Source: Bryobacteraceae bacterium
Lineage (GTDB): Bacteria > Acidobacteriota > Terriglobia > Bryobacterales > Bryobacteraceae
NCBI GenBank assembly: GCA_025056455.1
Contig: JANWVY010000002.1
Span: 606,737 to 670,736 of the forward strand
Direction: 5' to 3'
DNA: 64,000 nucleotides
Below the pieces are notes generated by a model. That model worked only from the letters and a program-made list of their open reading frames with translations, was not told where the DNA came from and searched no databases. The position numbers and the translations under genes were made by a program. Below, piece after piece: positions 8,609 through 17,864 of the stretch (positions are counted from its first letter, which is position 1; each line of letters begins with the position of its first letter).

Positions 8609-10009
8609 TTGCAGCAATCCATTCCAGAAACTCTCCTGGAGAGATCCGAAATCGCCTTCGGGGCGCTTCCCACACCTGTGCGCATGCACGCCGATCCCCG
8701 CTACACGGGCCGCGGCGTGACGCTGGCCATGGTCGATTCCGCTTTCTATCCACACCCAGATCTCACCGAACCGGTTAACCGGATTAAGGCTTGGGTGAAC
8801 GCCAGCGTGGATCCACCCGAGGCGCACTTCTTCACACCAGAACAGCTGCCCCGCTGGAGAGGTTGGGACGACGGCCATGCGATTCAGTGGCACGGGCTCA
8901 TGACCAGCGTGGTAGCTGCAGGCAACGGCATTCGCAGCGGAGGACTCTATCGCGGCCTGGCCTCGGGAGCCGACGTGGTCCTGGTTCAAGTATCCAACTC
9001 CAAGGGCCACATCACGGATGCAGCTTTGCGGCGCGCTCTGCGCTGGTTGAAGCAAAACGCCAGCCGCCTTCGTCTTCGAGTAGTGAATTTGTCGGTGGTG
9101 GGAGACCATGAACCCACACCTCACAATCCCATCGACAAGGCGGCCTCGGATTTGGTTCATCTGGGTGTCGTGGTGGTGGCCGCGGCGGGGAACGACGGGG
9201 TACGCCGCCTTTATCCGCCGGCAACCTGCCCAGACGCCATCACGGTGGGAGGCTTGGATGACAATAATTCCCTCGACCGGCAGCAGCGCCGCGTTTGGCA
9301 CAGCAACTACGGCGAAAGCACGATTGGCGCGTTGAAACCGGAGCTGGTGGCACCCAGCATCTGGTTGGTGGGCCCGCTGCTGCCTGGCTCGCAAGAGCAC
9401 TATCACGCCTCCAATCTCTTTTTCTTAACTTCGGTCGGCGATAGCGCGGCGGAAAAGGAAATCATCGAGCGGAAACTGGTAAGCCCGCATTACAAACTGG
9501 TGGAGGGCACCAGTTTTGCCGCCCCCATTGTGGCCTCTACCATTGCCTGCATGCTAGAGGCAAATCCGGATCTCACGGTCGACCTGGTTCGCCAGTGTTT
9601 GGCAGCCGCCTGTCACCGCATCCCGGGCGCCCCGGTCGAACAGCAAGGGCTCGGGGCCATTGACTCGGGCCAAGCCGTCGCCTTCGCCCTTCGCGCCAAA
9701 GAAAAAGGGGTTGAAGGTTTCTCCCTTTCACCCGATGTCCGCCCCAACGAAACCGTTTTTCTGTTGCGCAACGTGAAGGCGCAACAGGTCGAGGTCTTCG
9801 GCAGCTGGAACGATTGGAAGCAGCCGGTTGAGGCCTACCAAATTGCCGCTGGCGTTTGGAGAGCCAGTGGCCCAGCCCTGAAGCCCGGCCGCTACTACTA
9901 CAAATTTCTCATCGACGGGAAACATTGGATGGAGGATCCCGCGAATCCGCGCAAGGCGCCAGACGGCCACCATGGCTATAACAGCATGATCGTAATTGGA
10001 CGCGGCTGA
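8609..10009 (+). CDS. Subtilisin-like serine protease with C-terminal glycogen-binding-like (CBM48/AMPK) domain
   Basis: This protein of 466 residues contains two parts. Residues 25-370 form an S8 peptidase with Asp43 (AMVDSAF), His95 (AIQWHGLMTS), oxyanion Asn195 (AAAGNDG) and Ser302 (EGTSFAAP), all in the family order. Residues about 383-466 resemble the E-set/CBM48 domain of AMPK beta and branching enzymes: VEVFGSWNDW, then RYYYKFLIDGKHW and DPANPRKAPDG. No signal peptide or propeptide is visible, so it may act in the cytoplasm or leave by a non-Sec route. The start is TTG at 8609, the only plausible one, with a weak upstream purine run. The glycan-binding role is inferred from similarity. 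Confidence 0.88.
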   Translation: MQQSIPETLLERSEIAFGALPTPVRMHADPRYTGRGVTLAMVDSAFYPHPDLTEPVNRIKAWVNASVDPPEAHFFTPEQLPRWRGWDDGHAIQWHGLMTSVVAAGNGIRSGGLYRGLASGADVVLVQVSNSKGHITDAALRRALRWLKQNASRLRLRVVNLSVVGDHEPTPHNPIDKAASDLVHLGVVVVAAAGNDGVRRLYPPATCPDAITVGGLDDNNSLDRQQRRVWHSNYGESTIGALKPELVAPSIWLVGPLLPGSQEHYHASNLFFLTSVGDSAAEKEIIERKLVSPHYKLVEGTSFAAPIVASTIACMLEANPDLTVDLVRQCLAAACHRIPGAPVEQQGLGAIDSGQAVAFALRAKEKGVEGFSLSPDVRPNETVFLLRNVKAQQVEVFGSWNDWKQPVEAYQIAAGVWRASGPALKPGRYYYKFLIDGKHWMEDPANPRKAPDGHHGYNSMIVIGRG

Positions 10010-10024
10010 GCTTACACTAAAGGC

Positions 10025-11773
10025 ATGCCCTCCGTCTTGGTTGTGCTCGTGGCGCTCGCCGCTTCGCTTCTGCTGGGCGAAGAGAGATTTGAGAGCCAGG
10101 AGTGGCGCCTGAATGGAGCGGGGCGTGCGCCCCTCCCGTTTCGCGCGGTGGGAGTGTATGCAAGCGTTGAGGTCCAAGTGCGCGCCTCTCAGGATGGCCA
10201 GCGGTGGACCGAGTGGCATACGGCTTATCCGCACGAAGAGGGCGCGCTAATCTACTTTGGGCTCCTTTCTCACTATCTAGAAACGAGCGCTCCGGCGCGC
10301 ATTTTGTTGATTGATCCGGGCTCAACTCCCCAGGGAGGGGCGAAAAGGCTGATGCGACCAGCCGCTGACGCTCCGCCAATCGTTCCCCGTGAGCAGTGGG
10401 GTTGTACGCCACAAACTTGTCCGGTTCGCAGCGCGCCAACTTATACTACCCCCACTCATCTCATCGTTCATCACAGCGCTGGCGGAAACCAGTCATCCGA
10501 TTGGGCCGCTGTCGTGCGCGCAATCTGGATCCTCCATGTGCAAGGCAACGGCTGGAACGATATCGGCTACAACTACCTCATCGATCCGAACGGCGTCCTC
10601 TATGAGGGACGGGCTGGCGGAGACGGCGTGGTTGGGGCGCACTTTTCGGGCGTGAATTCAGCCACCGTGGGCGTTTGTCTTCTGGGAACTTACTCAACGC
10701 TCGGCCCGCAACCGGCGGCGCTCGACACGCTGCGCCAGCTCATCGCCTGGCAATCGCGCAAGTGGGGCATCGATCCCGGTGGCCGCAGCTTGCACGTTCC
10801 CAGCGGTTTGGTTCTAAATCACATCAGCGGACACCGCGACGCGGGCCTTTCCCCCCGGGCATCCAGCACAACCGAGTGTCCGGGCAACGGTCTCTACGTC
10901 TTGCTGCCCGAGATCCGGCGCCAAGTTCGCGCTGCCGTTGAAGGCGCTTGCCCCCTACGCATCCAACACCCAACTCGCTGCCTGGGTGCGGGAGCCCAGA
11001 GCGTCGATGTAGCGGTGGAAATTGCGGCGAGTTGCCAGCTGTCGGTGCAAAGCCAGAACGATTGGATCGCTGCCAGCCCCGGACCGCTCGGCATCCGCCT
11101 GGAAGTGGCTCCCAATCGCGGAAGTGCTCGCAGTGGCGCGGTGAAGATCAACGGCCAGCGTGTCGAGATTCATCAAGCGCCTGCCGGAGAGTCGGCCCCA
11201 CCCTGCATTCACTTCGATGGAATCGTGAATGCGGCGAGTTTCGACGACCGGCCCCTGGCTCCAAACTCTCTTTTCACAATTTTCGGCGAAGGTTTCGCCG
11301 AAGAGCCCATTCAGTCTGCTTCAAGCTCCTGGCCCACCCAGCTCGGCGAGGTAACCGTGCTGGTCAACGACAAACCCGTTCCGGTTGGCTTCGTCAGCCC
11401 TGGTCAGATTAACGTGCAGTTGCCTGTTGTCAATCTTGGATCCGCCCGAATCTCCGTTCGACGCCGCGAAGCCGCGAGTCCAGAACGTTTGTTGTGGGTT
11501 ACAGAAGCATCGCCCGCCATCTTTGCCGCCTGGATCGAAGAACCAGGTCACGTAAGCATTTATTACACCGGCGGTGGACGCAACACCCCTCCCCCGCTGG
11601 CTACGATTGGGAATCGCAGCGCCGAGCGCGTCGGTGTTGAACCAGCGCCGGGACTGCCCGGCGTGCAGCGGGCCGTCTTTCGCTTGCCAGAAGATTTCGC
11701 AGCGGACGCCGAGGTAAGGATCTCCGTCGCGGGTGCGGTTAGTCCAGCCGTACGCCTGGCTGCATCCCCTTAG
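10025..11773 (+). CDS. Secreted PGRP-type N-acetylmuramoyl-L-alanine amidase with BACON-like and Solibacter-type C-terminal domains
   Basis: This 582-residue exported protein starts with a signal peptide (residues 1-18). Residues 118-300 form an amidase/PGRP domain with zinc ligands His149 (IVHHSAG), His270 (HISGHRDAG) and Cys285 (TECPGN), so it should cleave the amide between muramic acid and L-Ala. Residues 312-392 resemble a BACON Ig-like module (QNDWIAASPG, RSGAVKING). Residues about 398-580 (NAASFDDRPLAPNSLFTIFG, PGQINVQLP) resemble the Solibacter-type C-terminal domain (TIGR03437) common in secreted acidobacterial proteins. It could turn over the cell's own wall or digest other bacteria. 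It lies 15 bases after the subtilase, so the two may be co-transcribed. Its stop overlaps the convergent next gene by four bases. Confidence 0.9.
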   Translation: MPSVLVVLVALAASLLLGEERFESQEWRLNGAGRAPLPFRAVGVYASVEVQVRASQDGQRWTEWHTAYPHEEGALIYFGLLSHYLETSAPARILLIDPGSTPQGGAKRLMRPAADAPPIVPREQWGCTPQTCPVRSAPTYTTPTHLIVHHSAGGNQSSDWAAVVRAIWILHVQGNGWNDIGYNYLIDPNGVLYEGRAGGDGVVGAHFSGVNSATVGVCLLGTYSTLGPQPAALDTLRQLIAWQSRKWGIDPGGRSLHVPSGLVLNHISGHRDAGLSPRASSTTECPGNGLYVLLPEIRRQVRAAVEGACPLRIQHPTRCLGAGAQSVDVAVEIAASCQLSVQSQNDWIAASPGPLGIRLEVAPNRGSARSGAVKINGQRVEIHQAPAGESAPPCIHFDGIVNAASFDDRPLAPNSLFTIFGEGFAEEPIQSASSSWPTQLGEVTVLVNDKPVPVGFVSPGQINVQLPVVNLGSARISVRRREAASPERLLWVTEASPAIFAAWIEEPGHVSIYYTGGGRNTPPPLATIGNRSAERVGVEPAPGLPGVQRAVFRLPEDFAADAEVRISVAGAVSPAVRLAASP

Positions 11774-12960
11774 TCGAGCTTTACGCCAAGAATCGCTGCC
11801 AGACGCCCAGCAATTGCGGTCATGTCCATTTCCGGCAACCGCTTTTTCGCAATTCCCTGCCCCCATAGGGCAAACACAGAGCGATAATCCGCCCGGCCCG
11901 GCCACAGGCCGTGCACACCAATTTCGCCCGGGGTCGTTATTAAGCGGTCTTTCCCCGTGCCAAATAACGTATGAGCGGCGGGTTCAAAGACAGCAGCCGC
12001 TTGGGCGAAACGCGGGCTAAACTGAGCAAGCTCGCTTTTGGGAATTTCACGCCCGATTCCGAGCTCCGCCCGTTTTGCCGCCTGGCGAAGCATCGCCGCT
12101 GCCGCTTCATCCTCCGCGATTAGTAAGCTTGGCGTAATGGTGAAGTTGCCCTGCAGGGCGGCGCCTAGATTCACCACACGGTCGATGCGTTCAAAACCGT
12201 GGTCGCTCACCAAGGCCAACACATACTGTCGGGGCATGGCGCGCAGGATCTCGCCAATCAATTCATCGGTGTATTCCAGGATTCCCTTGGCGTCCCGGCT
12301 AAACGGGCCTCGCTCATGCGCCTCAGCATCATGATCCACCAAGTGCAGCAGGATCAGATCCGGTCGCTTCACCTTGAGAAGGAAGATGGTGGCGAGAGTC
12401 CGCGAGCGATCGTCCATCCACTGGTGCGGATAGGCAGGAAACATTTTGGCAATTTCGTCGGAAAGGCCTGGTGTGGCTTTTTCCTCAATGCTTGCCAGGT
12501 CCATGCCCCCGCCATTTCGTTTGCGGAAAAACTCCGGAAGGTTGTAGTCGATATCGGCGCCCACGGTCACCGGCCAGGTGATGGCAGCCGACTTCAAGCC
12601 TGCAGCGCGTGTGGCATGCCACAGCGTTTTCACTTTCAGTAAATCCGCTGTCCAATAGTAGTCCCCGCCTTCTGACGCCGGCCGCCGATTGCCAAGAATT
12701 CCGTGTCGTTCTGGCGTTACTCCCGTGATGAGTGTAGTGTGAGAGGGCCAGGTTACTGTGGGGAGTACGCCCCGAACACCATCCGCCCATTCGCCTTCGC
12801 CAATAATCCGCCGGAGGTTCGGAATCTTGAGTCCCAGCTGGTCGGCGTCCCGTAGATAGCGGTGATCCAACCCATCAACAGAAATGACAAGCACCGGCCG
12901 CCGAACCTGTGCCTGACAGACGGCGACCCACAACGCGAGCAATCCGAGACAACGTCGCAT
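11770..12960 (-). CDS. Secreted type I phosphodiesterase/nucleotide pyrophosphatase (alkaline phosphatase superfamily)
   Basis: 396 residues with a signal peptide (MRRCLGLLALWVAVCQA). Metal and catalytic residues of the NPP/phosphodiesterase family are readable: Asp in VISVDGLD, the nucleophile Thr in LPTVTWPSHTTL, Asp/His in LVDHDAEAH, Asp-His in VSDHGFE and the last His in IGVHGLWPG. It likely hydrolyses phosphodiester or pyrophosphate bonds of nucleotides or lipids outside the cytoplasm. Its ATG lies one base after the stop of the upstream alpha/beta hydrolase, so the two form a transcription unit. It converges with the PGRP gene. Confidence 0.88.
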   Translation of the reverse strand: MRRCLGLLALWVAVCQAQVRRPVLVISVDGLDHRYLRDADQLGLKIPNLRRIIGEGEWADGVRGVLPTVTWPSHTTLITGVTPERHGILGNRRPASEGGDYYWTADLLKVKTLWHATRAAGLKSAAITWPVTVGADIDYNLPEFFRKRNGGGMDLASIEEKATPGLSDEIAKMFPAYPHQWMDDRSRTLATIFLLKVKRPDLILLHLVDHDAEAHERGPFSRDAKGILEYTDELIGEILRAMPRQYVLALVSDHGFERIDRVVNLGAALQGNFTITPSLLIAEDEAAAAMLRQAAKRAELGIGREIPKSELAQFSPRFAQAAAVFEPAAHTLFGTGKDRLITTPGEIGVHGLWPGRADYRSVFALWGQGIAKKRLPEMDMTAIAGRLAAILGVKLD

Positions 12961-12961
12961 C

Positions 12962-14839
12962 CTAATCGATTGTCGCAGACCGGGGCGAGACTAGCCTCAG
13001 AAGATCGGGGACGTCAAACGCCTCGAGTAAGCCAAAGCAGAACATTTCGGGAGCTTTGTCCACTGTGACGTTTTCGTCGATGATCTGCTTGAGCGAACGG
13101 AATGCTCCGTGAAGGGCAAGGCCCGAGATGGCATCTGGATCAGCAGCAGCTGCTACCAGCCCAATCAAACTACTTCTGCGGCCGAAGGCTTCGAGCGCTG
13201 GGGCGCTTTGATAGCGCTGGCGCGCCCACCGAGCCACCGCTAGGCTTTGCCCTGCCTGTACGCCAAGCGGCCGCTCCCCAAAGCTCGCGATTTGCATTTG
13301 AAACAGAAAATCGCGCCGGCCCATCTTCGCCTCGCCGAAGCCCAACAAATCCACCGCTAAGATGCGCTTGCCTTGCGCCAGCAACGCCGCCAGTTGCGGG
13401 GCCACTTTAGCCCTTCCTTCGTCGGCAAGAACAATTACGCTCTCTTTCCCGCCAGCAGGAGTGATTTCTGTCACTGGAACATTCCAGCTATACCCCATGC
13501 GAAGCCGCCAAAAATTGGCTGTAGCGCCTTCTGCCTGCTCACTGCCCAGGAGCTTGGCCTCTACGTCATAGCGGCTCAACTTCACCAACCGCACCAGTTC
13601 AGCGCGCGACTTTGGCCCAGGTCGCGGAAGATCCCGGGCCAAAGCCAGGGCAAGCGAGCGAAAGGTTGCATTCGGAGCTGGCAACTCCACCCGGAGTTGC
13701 TCGGCTGCGCGCACCTCGTTCTTCACAGGGATCTCCTCTACAGGGAAATCGGACCGGCCATCGAAGAATTGATCGCGAAGAAAACGGTAAAGCTCTTCTC
13801 GGCTAGCCTGATCGTAGTTGTGTCCGTCGCCGTGATTGATGTAGTAGCGCAGCTTATCGCTCGCGCCATAAAGCGCGTACAAAGGCCGCAGGTGTTGAAC
13901 CAGCGGGCCCAGCGCATAGTCGGCGCGGAAACAACAGTTATCCTTTTCGTTGTTGATAAGCAGCAGCGGTTTCGGGGCCATCATTGCAGACAAATGCAGA
14001 TAATCAGCTAACGTGGCGAGATCGGAGGGGGTTTGTTCGCTGTCGCCAAGATCAAAATCCGGCCACTGCGCGCGGGTCACAAAACTGGAGTGCCCCGCCA
14101 CAGGAACGGCCAGCCCGATGCGTTCATCGAGCGCGCTGAGGATGGTGGTTTGCCAGCCGCCTCCAGATAGGCCCGTCACAGCCACCCGCCGCGGATCGGC
14201 ATTCGGATGAGCGAGCGCGAAATCGAGCGCTTTCTCCAAAGCGAGATAGAACACCGCAAGACCGCTAGTCCCAGTCAAATCGATCTGCGGCATCGCGTAG
14301 TGGTTCAGCTCCGGCACATCAAGCTGTCCCTTGCCTAGAAACTCCGTGTTAAAGGCCAGCATGCCGCGCCGGGCTAGATTGATGCAGCGTTCTTGAATGT
14401 AGGCCGTCGCCATGCCCGTTCTTTCATGGCCGTTGACATTCATCACCACTGGGACTTTGCCCGCAAGCTGCGAGGGTTCGTACAGCAACCCCGGAATCCA
14501 CATCCCAGGCACAATCTCGTAGCGAAACTTCCGCAGCCGATATCCGTTGGCTTCGAGAGTGTCGAGCCATTCGGCTTTCCGCGCCGTCTGGCGCCAGCGC
14601 CGCGCTTCGCCGCGAAAAACGATCCGGTCCAGTAAGTCCCTGCGAAGCTGCGCGACGTACTTGCTCCACTGCTCGCGGCTAGAGGGCACCGGCAACGGCG
14701 GGATCCGCGAGGCCGTGTAAACTTGTCCTTCAACCAGAGCTTGCTTCGGATCGAGCAACGGCTTGGAAAGCCATTTTGAGACAGGCTCAGAAGCCGGAAG
14801 CGGAACGAGGATGGATAAAAGAATCGCTACGAGTCGCAT
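12962..14839 (-). CDS. Secreted alpha/beta-hydrolase (acetyl-xylan-esterase-like), large
   Basis: A 625-residue protein with a signal peptide (MRLVAILLSILVPLPA). The core (about residues 110-350) has an alpha/beta-hydrolase fold: VVMNVNGHE as the strand with oxyanion loop, the nucleophile elbow AVTGLSGGGWQ, an acid-region strand LLINNEKDN and HGDGHNYD with the probable catalytic His. The second half (about 400-625) is another alpha/beta region without a clear nucleophile (VIVLADEGRAKV, VDLLGFGEAKMG), perhaps a decayed second hydrolase domain. The family is common in Acidobacteria and Planctomycetes, and the substrate is probably an acylated polysaccharide. First gene of a pair with the phosphodiesterase. 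Confidence 0.8.
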   Translation of the reverse strand: MRLVAILLSILVPLPASEPVSKWLSKPLLDPKQALVEGQVYTASRIPPLPVPSSREQWSKYVAQLRRDLLDRIVFRGEARRWRQTARKAEWLDTLEANGYRLRKFRYEIVPGMWIPGLLYEPSQLAGKVPVVMNVNGHERTGMATAYIQERCINLARRGMLAFNTEFLGKGQLDVPELNHYAMPQIDLTGTSGLAVFYLALEKALDFALAHPNADPRRVAVTGLSGGGWQTTILSALDERIGLAVPVAGHSSFVTRAQWPDFDLGDSEQTPSDLATLADYLHLSAMMAPKPLLLINNEKDNCCFRADYALGPLVQHLRPLYALYGASDKLRYYINHGDGHNYDQASREELYRFLRDQFFDGRSDFPVEEIPVKNEVRAAEQLRVELPAPNATFRSLALALARDLPRPGPKSRAELVRLVKLSRYDVEAKLLGSEQAEGATANFWRLRMGYSWNVPVTEITPAGGKESVIVLADEGRAKVAPQLAALLAQGKRILAVDLLGFGEAKMGRRDFLFQMQIASFGERPLGVQAGQSLAVARWARQRYQSAPALEAFGRRSSLIGLVAAAADPDAISGLALHGAFRSLKQIIDENVTVDKAPEMFCFGLLEAFDVPDLLRLVSPRSATID

Positions 14840-14964
14840 CGGTATATGTCAGACTAGCCGATTCCTAGTCCTGCCGGTAATCCCCGCCGGAGCCGTCAGC
14901 GCTGAAAAACGGGGTTGCGTCCGGCTCAAAGGCTCCGAGCGCGGCTGGTATGATGGAACGCGCC

Positions 14965-16668
14965 ATGAAACTCGTGGTTGCCGTCGCCTTGACCAGCGCC
15001 ATCGCCGCAGCCGGCCGCCCAGATTTCACGGGCGAGTGGCGGCTCATACAGACGCAAAACCCGTCGCCAGGACAGCAAAATCTGGCCTCCGTGGTCCTCC
15101 AGATCGATCATCGCGACCCGACGCTCATCTTGCGGAGACTTGAAGTCCGGGGTCAAAACCTGCGCGAAGACGTCCTGTTTCTATCCACCGACGGCGTCGA
15201 GCGCCTAAACGAACTTGCCAGGGAAACAGTGAAATCCATCGCCATCTGGCGAGGGGAAGCCCTCGAGATCCGGACTTGGGGCAAGCTTCAAGGAGAGGAG
15301 ATCGACTGGCTCGATCGCTACCAGCTGTCGCGCGAGGGGCGGAGCCTCACCTTGACGCGGAGCTCGAGACTGGCCGCCCCCGGCCCCGGAAGCGCCCCGG
15401 GCAACCAGACGCTCCAGTTGGAACGCGTGCCGCTACGGGCCGGGGTGGCCAGAGTTGACATCACGCCCGCTCAATCCCTGCCCATGTATGGCTACGCCAA
15501 CCGCGCCTGCGGACCCTCGAACGGCGTCCACGATCCTTTGATGGCGAAGGTGCTGGTGCTTGAAAGTGCGCTCCAGCGACTGGCCATCGTGACGCTGGAT
15601 CTCGGCAGCATTGTCACCGCGAAATTGCACCAGCGGGTAGCCGCGGAATTGAACATTCCAGTCCTGCTACTGGCTGCTTCGCACACCCATTCTGCGCCTC
15701 TCTTCCTACCCTCGGCGCAGACGCCAACTTCTCCTCTGGGCGCCACCACGGGAGCGCCCGCCTATCGCGAAGAAATGGAAAACAAGGTTTTCGGCGCCAT
15801 CCGGCAGGCTTCGCAATCGATGTTTGAAGCACGCCTGCGAATTGGCCGGGGCGAGGCTCGACTCGGCTACAACCGCTTGGTGTTAGGCGATCACGGCCGA
15901 GCGCGCGCCGTTTTTGACAACCTCGAACGGCTTCCCTACGGCCCGCTCGATCCGGAGTTCCAGCTTCTGGAGGTGACCGACAGCCATGGCGAGGCCCGTG
16001 CCTTGCTCGTACACTACGCGGTCCATCCTGTTGTACTCGGTCCGTCGAACTGCAAGTTTTCCGCCGATTATCCCGGCTCGCTCCAACATCATCTCGAGCA
16101 AGCTATCCCAGGGCTCCAGGCCATGTTCGTGCAAGGCGGAGCTGGCGATATTAATCCGCTGTTTCTCGGTCGCACCAAGGACGAAGAAAAGGATTTTGCG
16201 CAAGTCGAGCGCATGGGCAAACTTCTCGCCGCGGAAGTGTTGAAAGTTCGCAGCTCCATGCGCCTGTTGCCGGAGACCAGTTTTCCGCTGCGAGCTGAAA
16301 GCGCCACCATGCTCTTTGCCGACCGCTGGGACAAGACGCGGTCGCATGAAATCGGGATCGCCACCGTACTAATTGGCCGCGACATCGCGATCGCCACTTT
16401 GCCCGGCGAAGCGATGCACAAGCTCCAGACCCTCTGGAAACAAGAGGCCGGCGTCGCCTTCCCGCTGTTCTACGGATACACCTACTCTCAGGGCGGCGTG
16501 TGGGCAGGTTACGTGCCAGACTTGCGAACGGCAGCCTATGGCGGCTACGGCGCCGATTCCTCGGTCACGCGGGTTGAGCTGGGCGCTGGAGAACGCATCC
16601 TCACCCAGCACCGCATCCAGCTGTTCCGTCTACGAGGTCTATGGCGGGAACAACCCGGCCCCCCATAG
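14965..16668 (+). CDS. Neutral/alkaline non-lysosomal ceramidase-like protein with extra N-terminal domain
   Basis: This 567-residue exported protein has a signal peptide (MKLVVAVALTSAIAAAG). An N-terminal module (about residues 20-150) beginning RPDFTGEWRL resembles lipocalin-like domains found in other acidobacterial proteins. The main domain, starting AGVARVDITPAQSLPMYGYA, fits the neutral ceramidase N-terminal family: LLLAASHTHSAP supplies zinc-binding histidines, VHYAVHPVVLG another, and MFVQGGAGDINP follows. True ceramidases are longer and have a C-terminal Ig domain missing here, so the substrate may differ. I chose the ATG at 14965 over 14950 because the signal peptide begins there. 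Confidence 0.83.
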   Translation: MKLVVAVALTSAIAAAGRPDFTGEWRLIQTQNPSPGQQNLASVVLQIDHRDPTLILRRLEVRGQNLREDVLFLSTDGVERLNELARETVKSIAIWRGEALEIRTWGKLQGEEIDWLDRYQLSREGRSLTLTRSSRLAAPGPGSAPGNQTLQLERVPLRAGVARVDITPAQSLPMYGYANRACGPSNGVHDPLMAKVLVLESALQRLAIVTLDLGSIVTAKLHQRVAAELNIPVLLLAASHTHSAPLFLPSAQTPTSPLGATTGAPAYREEMENKVFGAIRQASQSMFEARLRIGRGEARLGYNRLVLGDHGRARAVFDNLERLPYGPLDPEFQLLEVTDSHGEARALLVHYAVHPVVLGPSNCKFSADYPGSLQHHLEQAIPGLQAMFVQGGAGDINPLFLGRTKDEEKDFAQVERMGKLLAAEVLKVRSSMRLLPETSFPLRAESATMLFADRWDKTRSHEIGIATVLIGRDIAIATLPGEAMHKLQTLWKQEAGVAFPLFYGYTYSQGGVWAGYVPDLRTAAYGGYGADSSVTRVELGAGERILTQHRIQLFRLRGLWREQPGPP

Positions 16669-16722
16669 CTTAACCGCTCGCCCGCAACCCGACGCAGCTC
16701 AACACTCCCCAGGTCGAAACGT

Positions 16723-17697
16723 TCAGAACAGGAACTCGATGGGAAGCTCTGTCGTTTCATCTTTTTTGACACTGACCAGCTGCTCGGCCACAAGATTTTT
16801 GGCTGCCGCCAGTTTCGCCCCGCACACATTCGTCCCGCTGAAGTTCACCTTCTCCACGTTGGCCCCGGTGAAGTCCACTTGAGAGGCATTGGCGCTGCGG
16901 AGATCGGCTTTGAGCAGGTTCGCGCCCTTGAGATTGGCGCCTGCTAAATTTGCACTATCGAGATTCGCTCCCGTCAAATCGGCGCCTGATAAGTTCGCCC
17001 CCGATAAGTTGGCCTGCCGCAGATCTGAGCCGGAGAGATTCACTCCGGAAAGATCGCAGCCACGGAAGTCTGTCGTGTCCGCGGTCACTCTGGCAAGGTT
17101 GGCTTGCGACAGCGGCACGCCGCTCAGATTCGCGCCCCGCAAATTCGTGCCCTCGATGCTAGCTTGCCGCATATCGGATCCGCGCAGGTCAGCCTTTTGA
17201 AGATTGGCTCCGGTCAGGTTGGCCTGTTTGAGATTGGCTCCGGTAAGATCCGCTCCGCGAGGATCCGAACCGCTCAGGTTAGCCCCTTCGAGAACGGCGT
17301 TTTTCAGGTTTGCACTTCGCAAGTCGGCCTTACTCAAATTTGAGCTGAAGAGGTTGGTGTGGCTTAAATCCGCCTTGCTTAAAATCGCTTGTTCAAAACT
17401 CGCTTGGCGGAGGTTGCTGTGGCTCAAATTGGCGCCGCGAAGGTCGGTATAACGGCAGGTGGCCCCTTCCAGCGTACTGTGGGAGAGCGTGACCGCCTCC
17501 ATCTTGGTCTTGACCAGGCTGGCGCTTGAGAGATTCACTTGCGCGAGATTGCTTTTGGTGAGATCAGCCCCGTCGAGATTCATCTTGCTCAGATCGGCTC
17601 CGCTTAAGTCCGGAACTGTCCCAGGCTTTTGGGTCCGCATGAAGTTCCACTTTTGAACTCCCTGCTTTAAGAGTGTCAAGTGCGCAGCGTTGGCCAT
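16723..17697 (-). CDS. Pentapeptide-repeat protein
   Basis: 324 residues. After about 30 residues containing WNFMRTQKPGTVPDLSG, the rest is an almost unbroken series of about 54 A(D/N)LxX pentapeptides (for example ANLSG, ADLRG, ANLKQ), ending with TNVCG AKLAA. Such repeats fold into a right-handed quadrilateral beta helix with a DNA-like shape; characterised members (Qnr, MfpA) shield DNA gyrase, but most have no known function. There is no signal peptide or membrane segment, so it is probably cytosolic. A phase break with VTADT about two thirds along may mark a kink. It is convergent with the ceramidase-like gene. Confidence 0.92.
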   Translation of the reverse strand: MANAAHLTLLKQGVQKWNFMRTQKPGTVPDLSGADLSKMNLDGADLTKSNLAQVNLSSASLVKTKMEAVTLSHSTLEGATCRYTDLRGANLSHSNLRQASFEQAILSKADLSHTNLFSSNLSKADLRSANLKNAVLEGANLSGSDPRGADLTGANLKQANLTGANLQKADLRGSDMRQASIEGTNLRGANLSGVPLSQANLARVTADTTDFRGCDLSGVNLSGSDLRQANLSGANLSGADLTGANLDSANLAGANLKGANLLKADLRSANASQVDFTGANVEKVNFSGTNVCGAKLAAAKNLVAEQLVSVKKDETTELPIEFLF

Positions 17698-17864
17698 GTT
17701 TCTTTTTTCGCCCCCAAGCTTGAATTTTCATCCGGCTGCTGGCGAACCGGCTTTGCCCCTCAGCCGCTGGTGATCCCCGGGAGAATGATAAGCCATGCCG
17801 CAACAAGCCATCAACCCTCGCCAGCTTGCCGCTCCCCCCTGAACTGGCGCAACATGGAAAAGCC

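Noticed and set aside
16889-17656. Plus-strand frames across the pentapeptide gene
   Set aside because: They simply reflect the repeated codons of the minus-strand gene and have regular mirror patterns.
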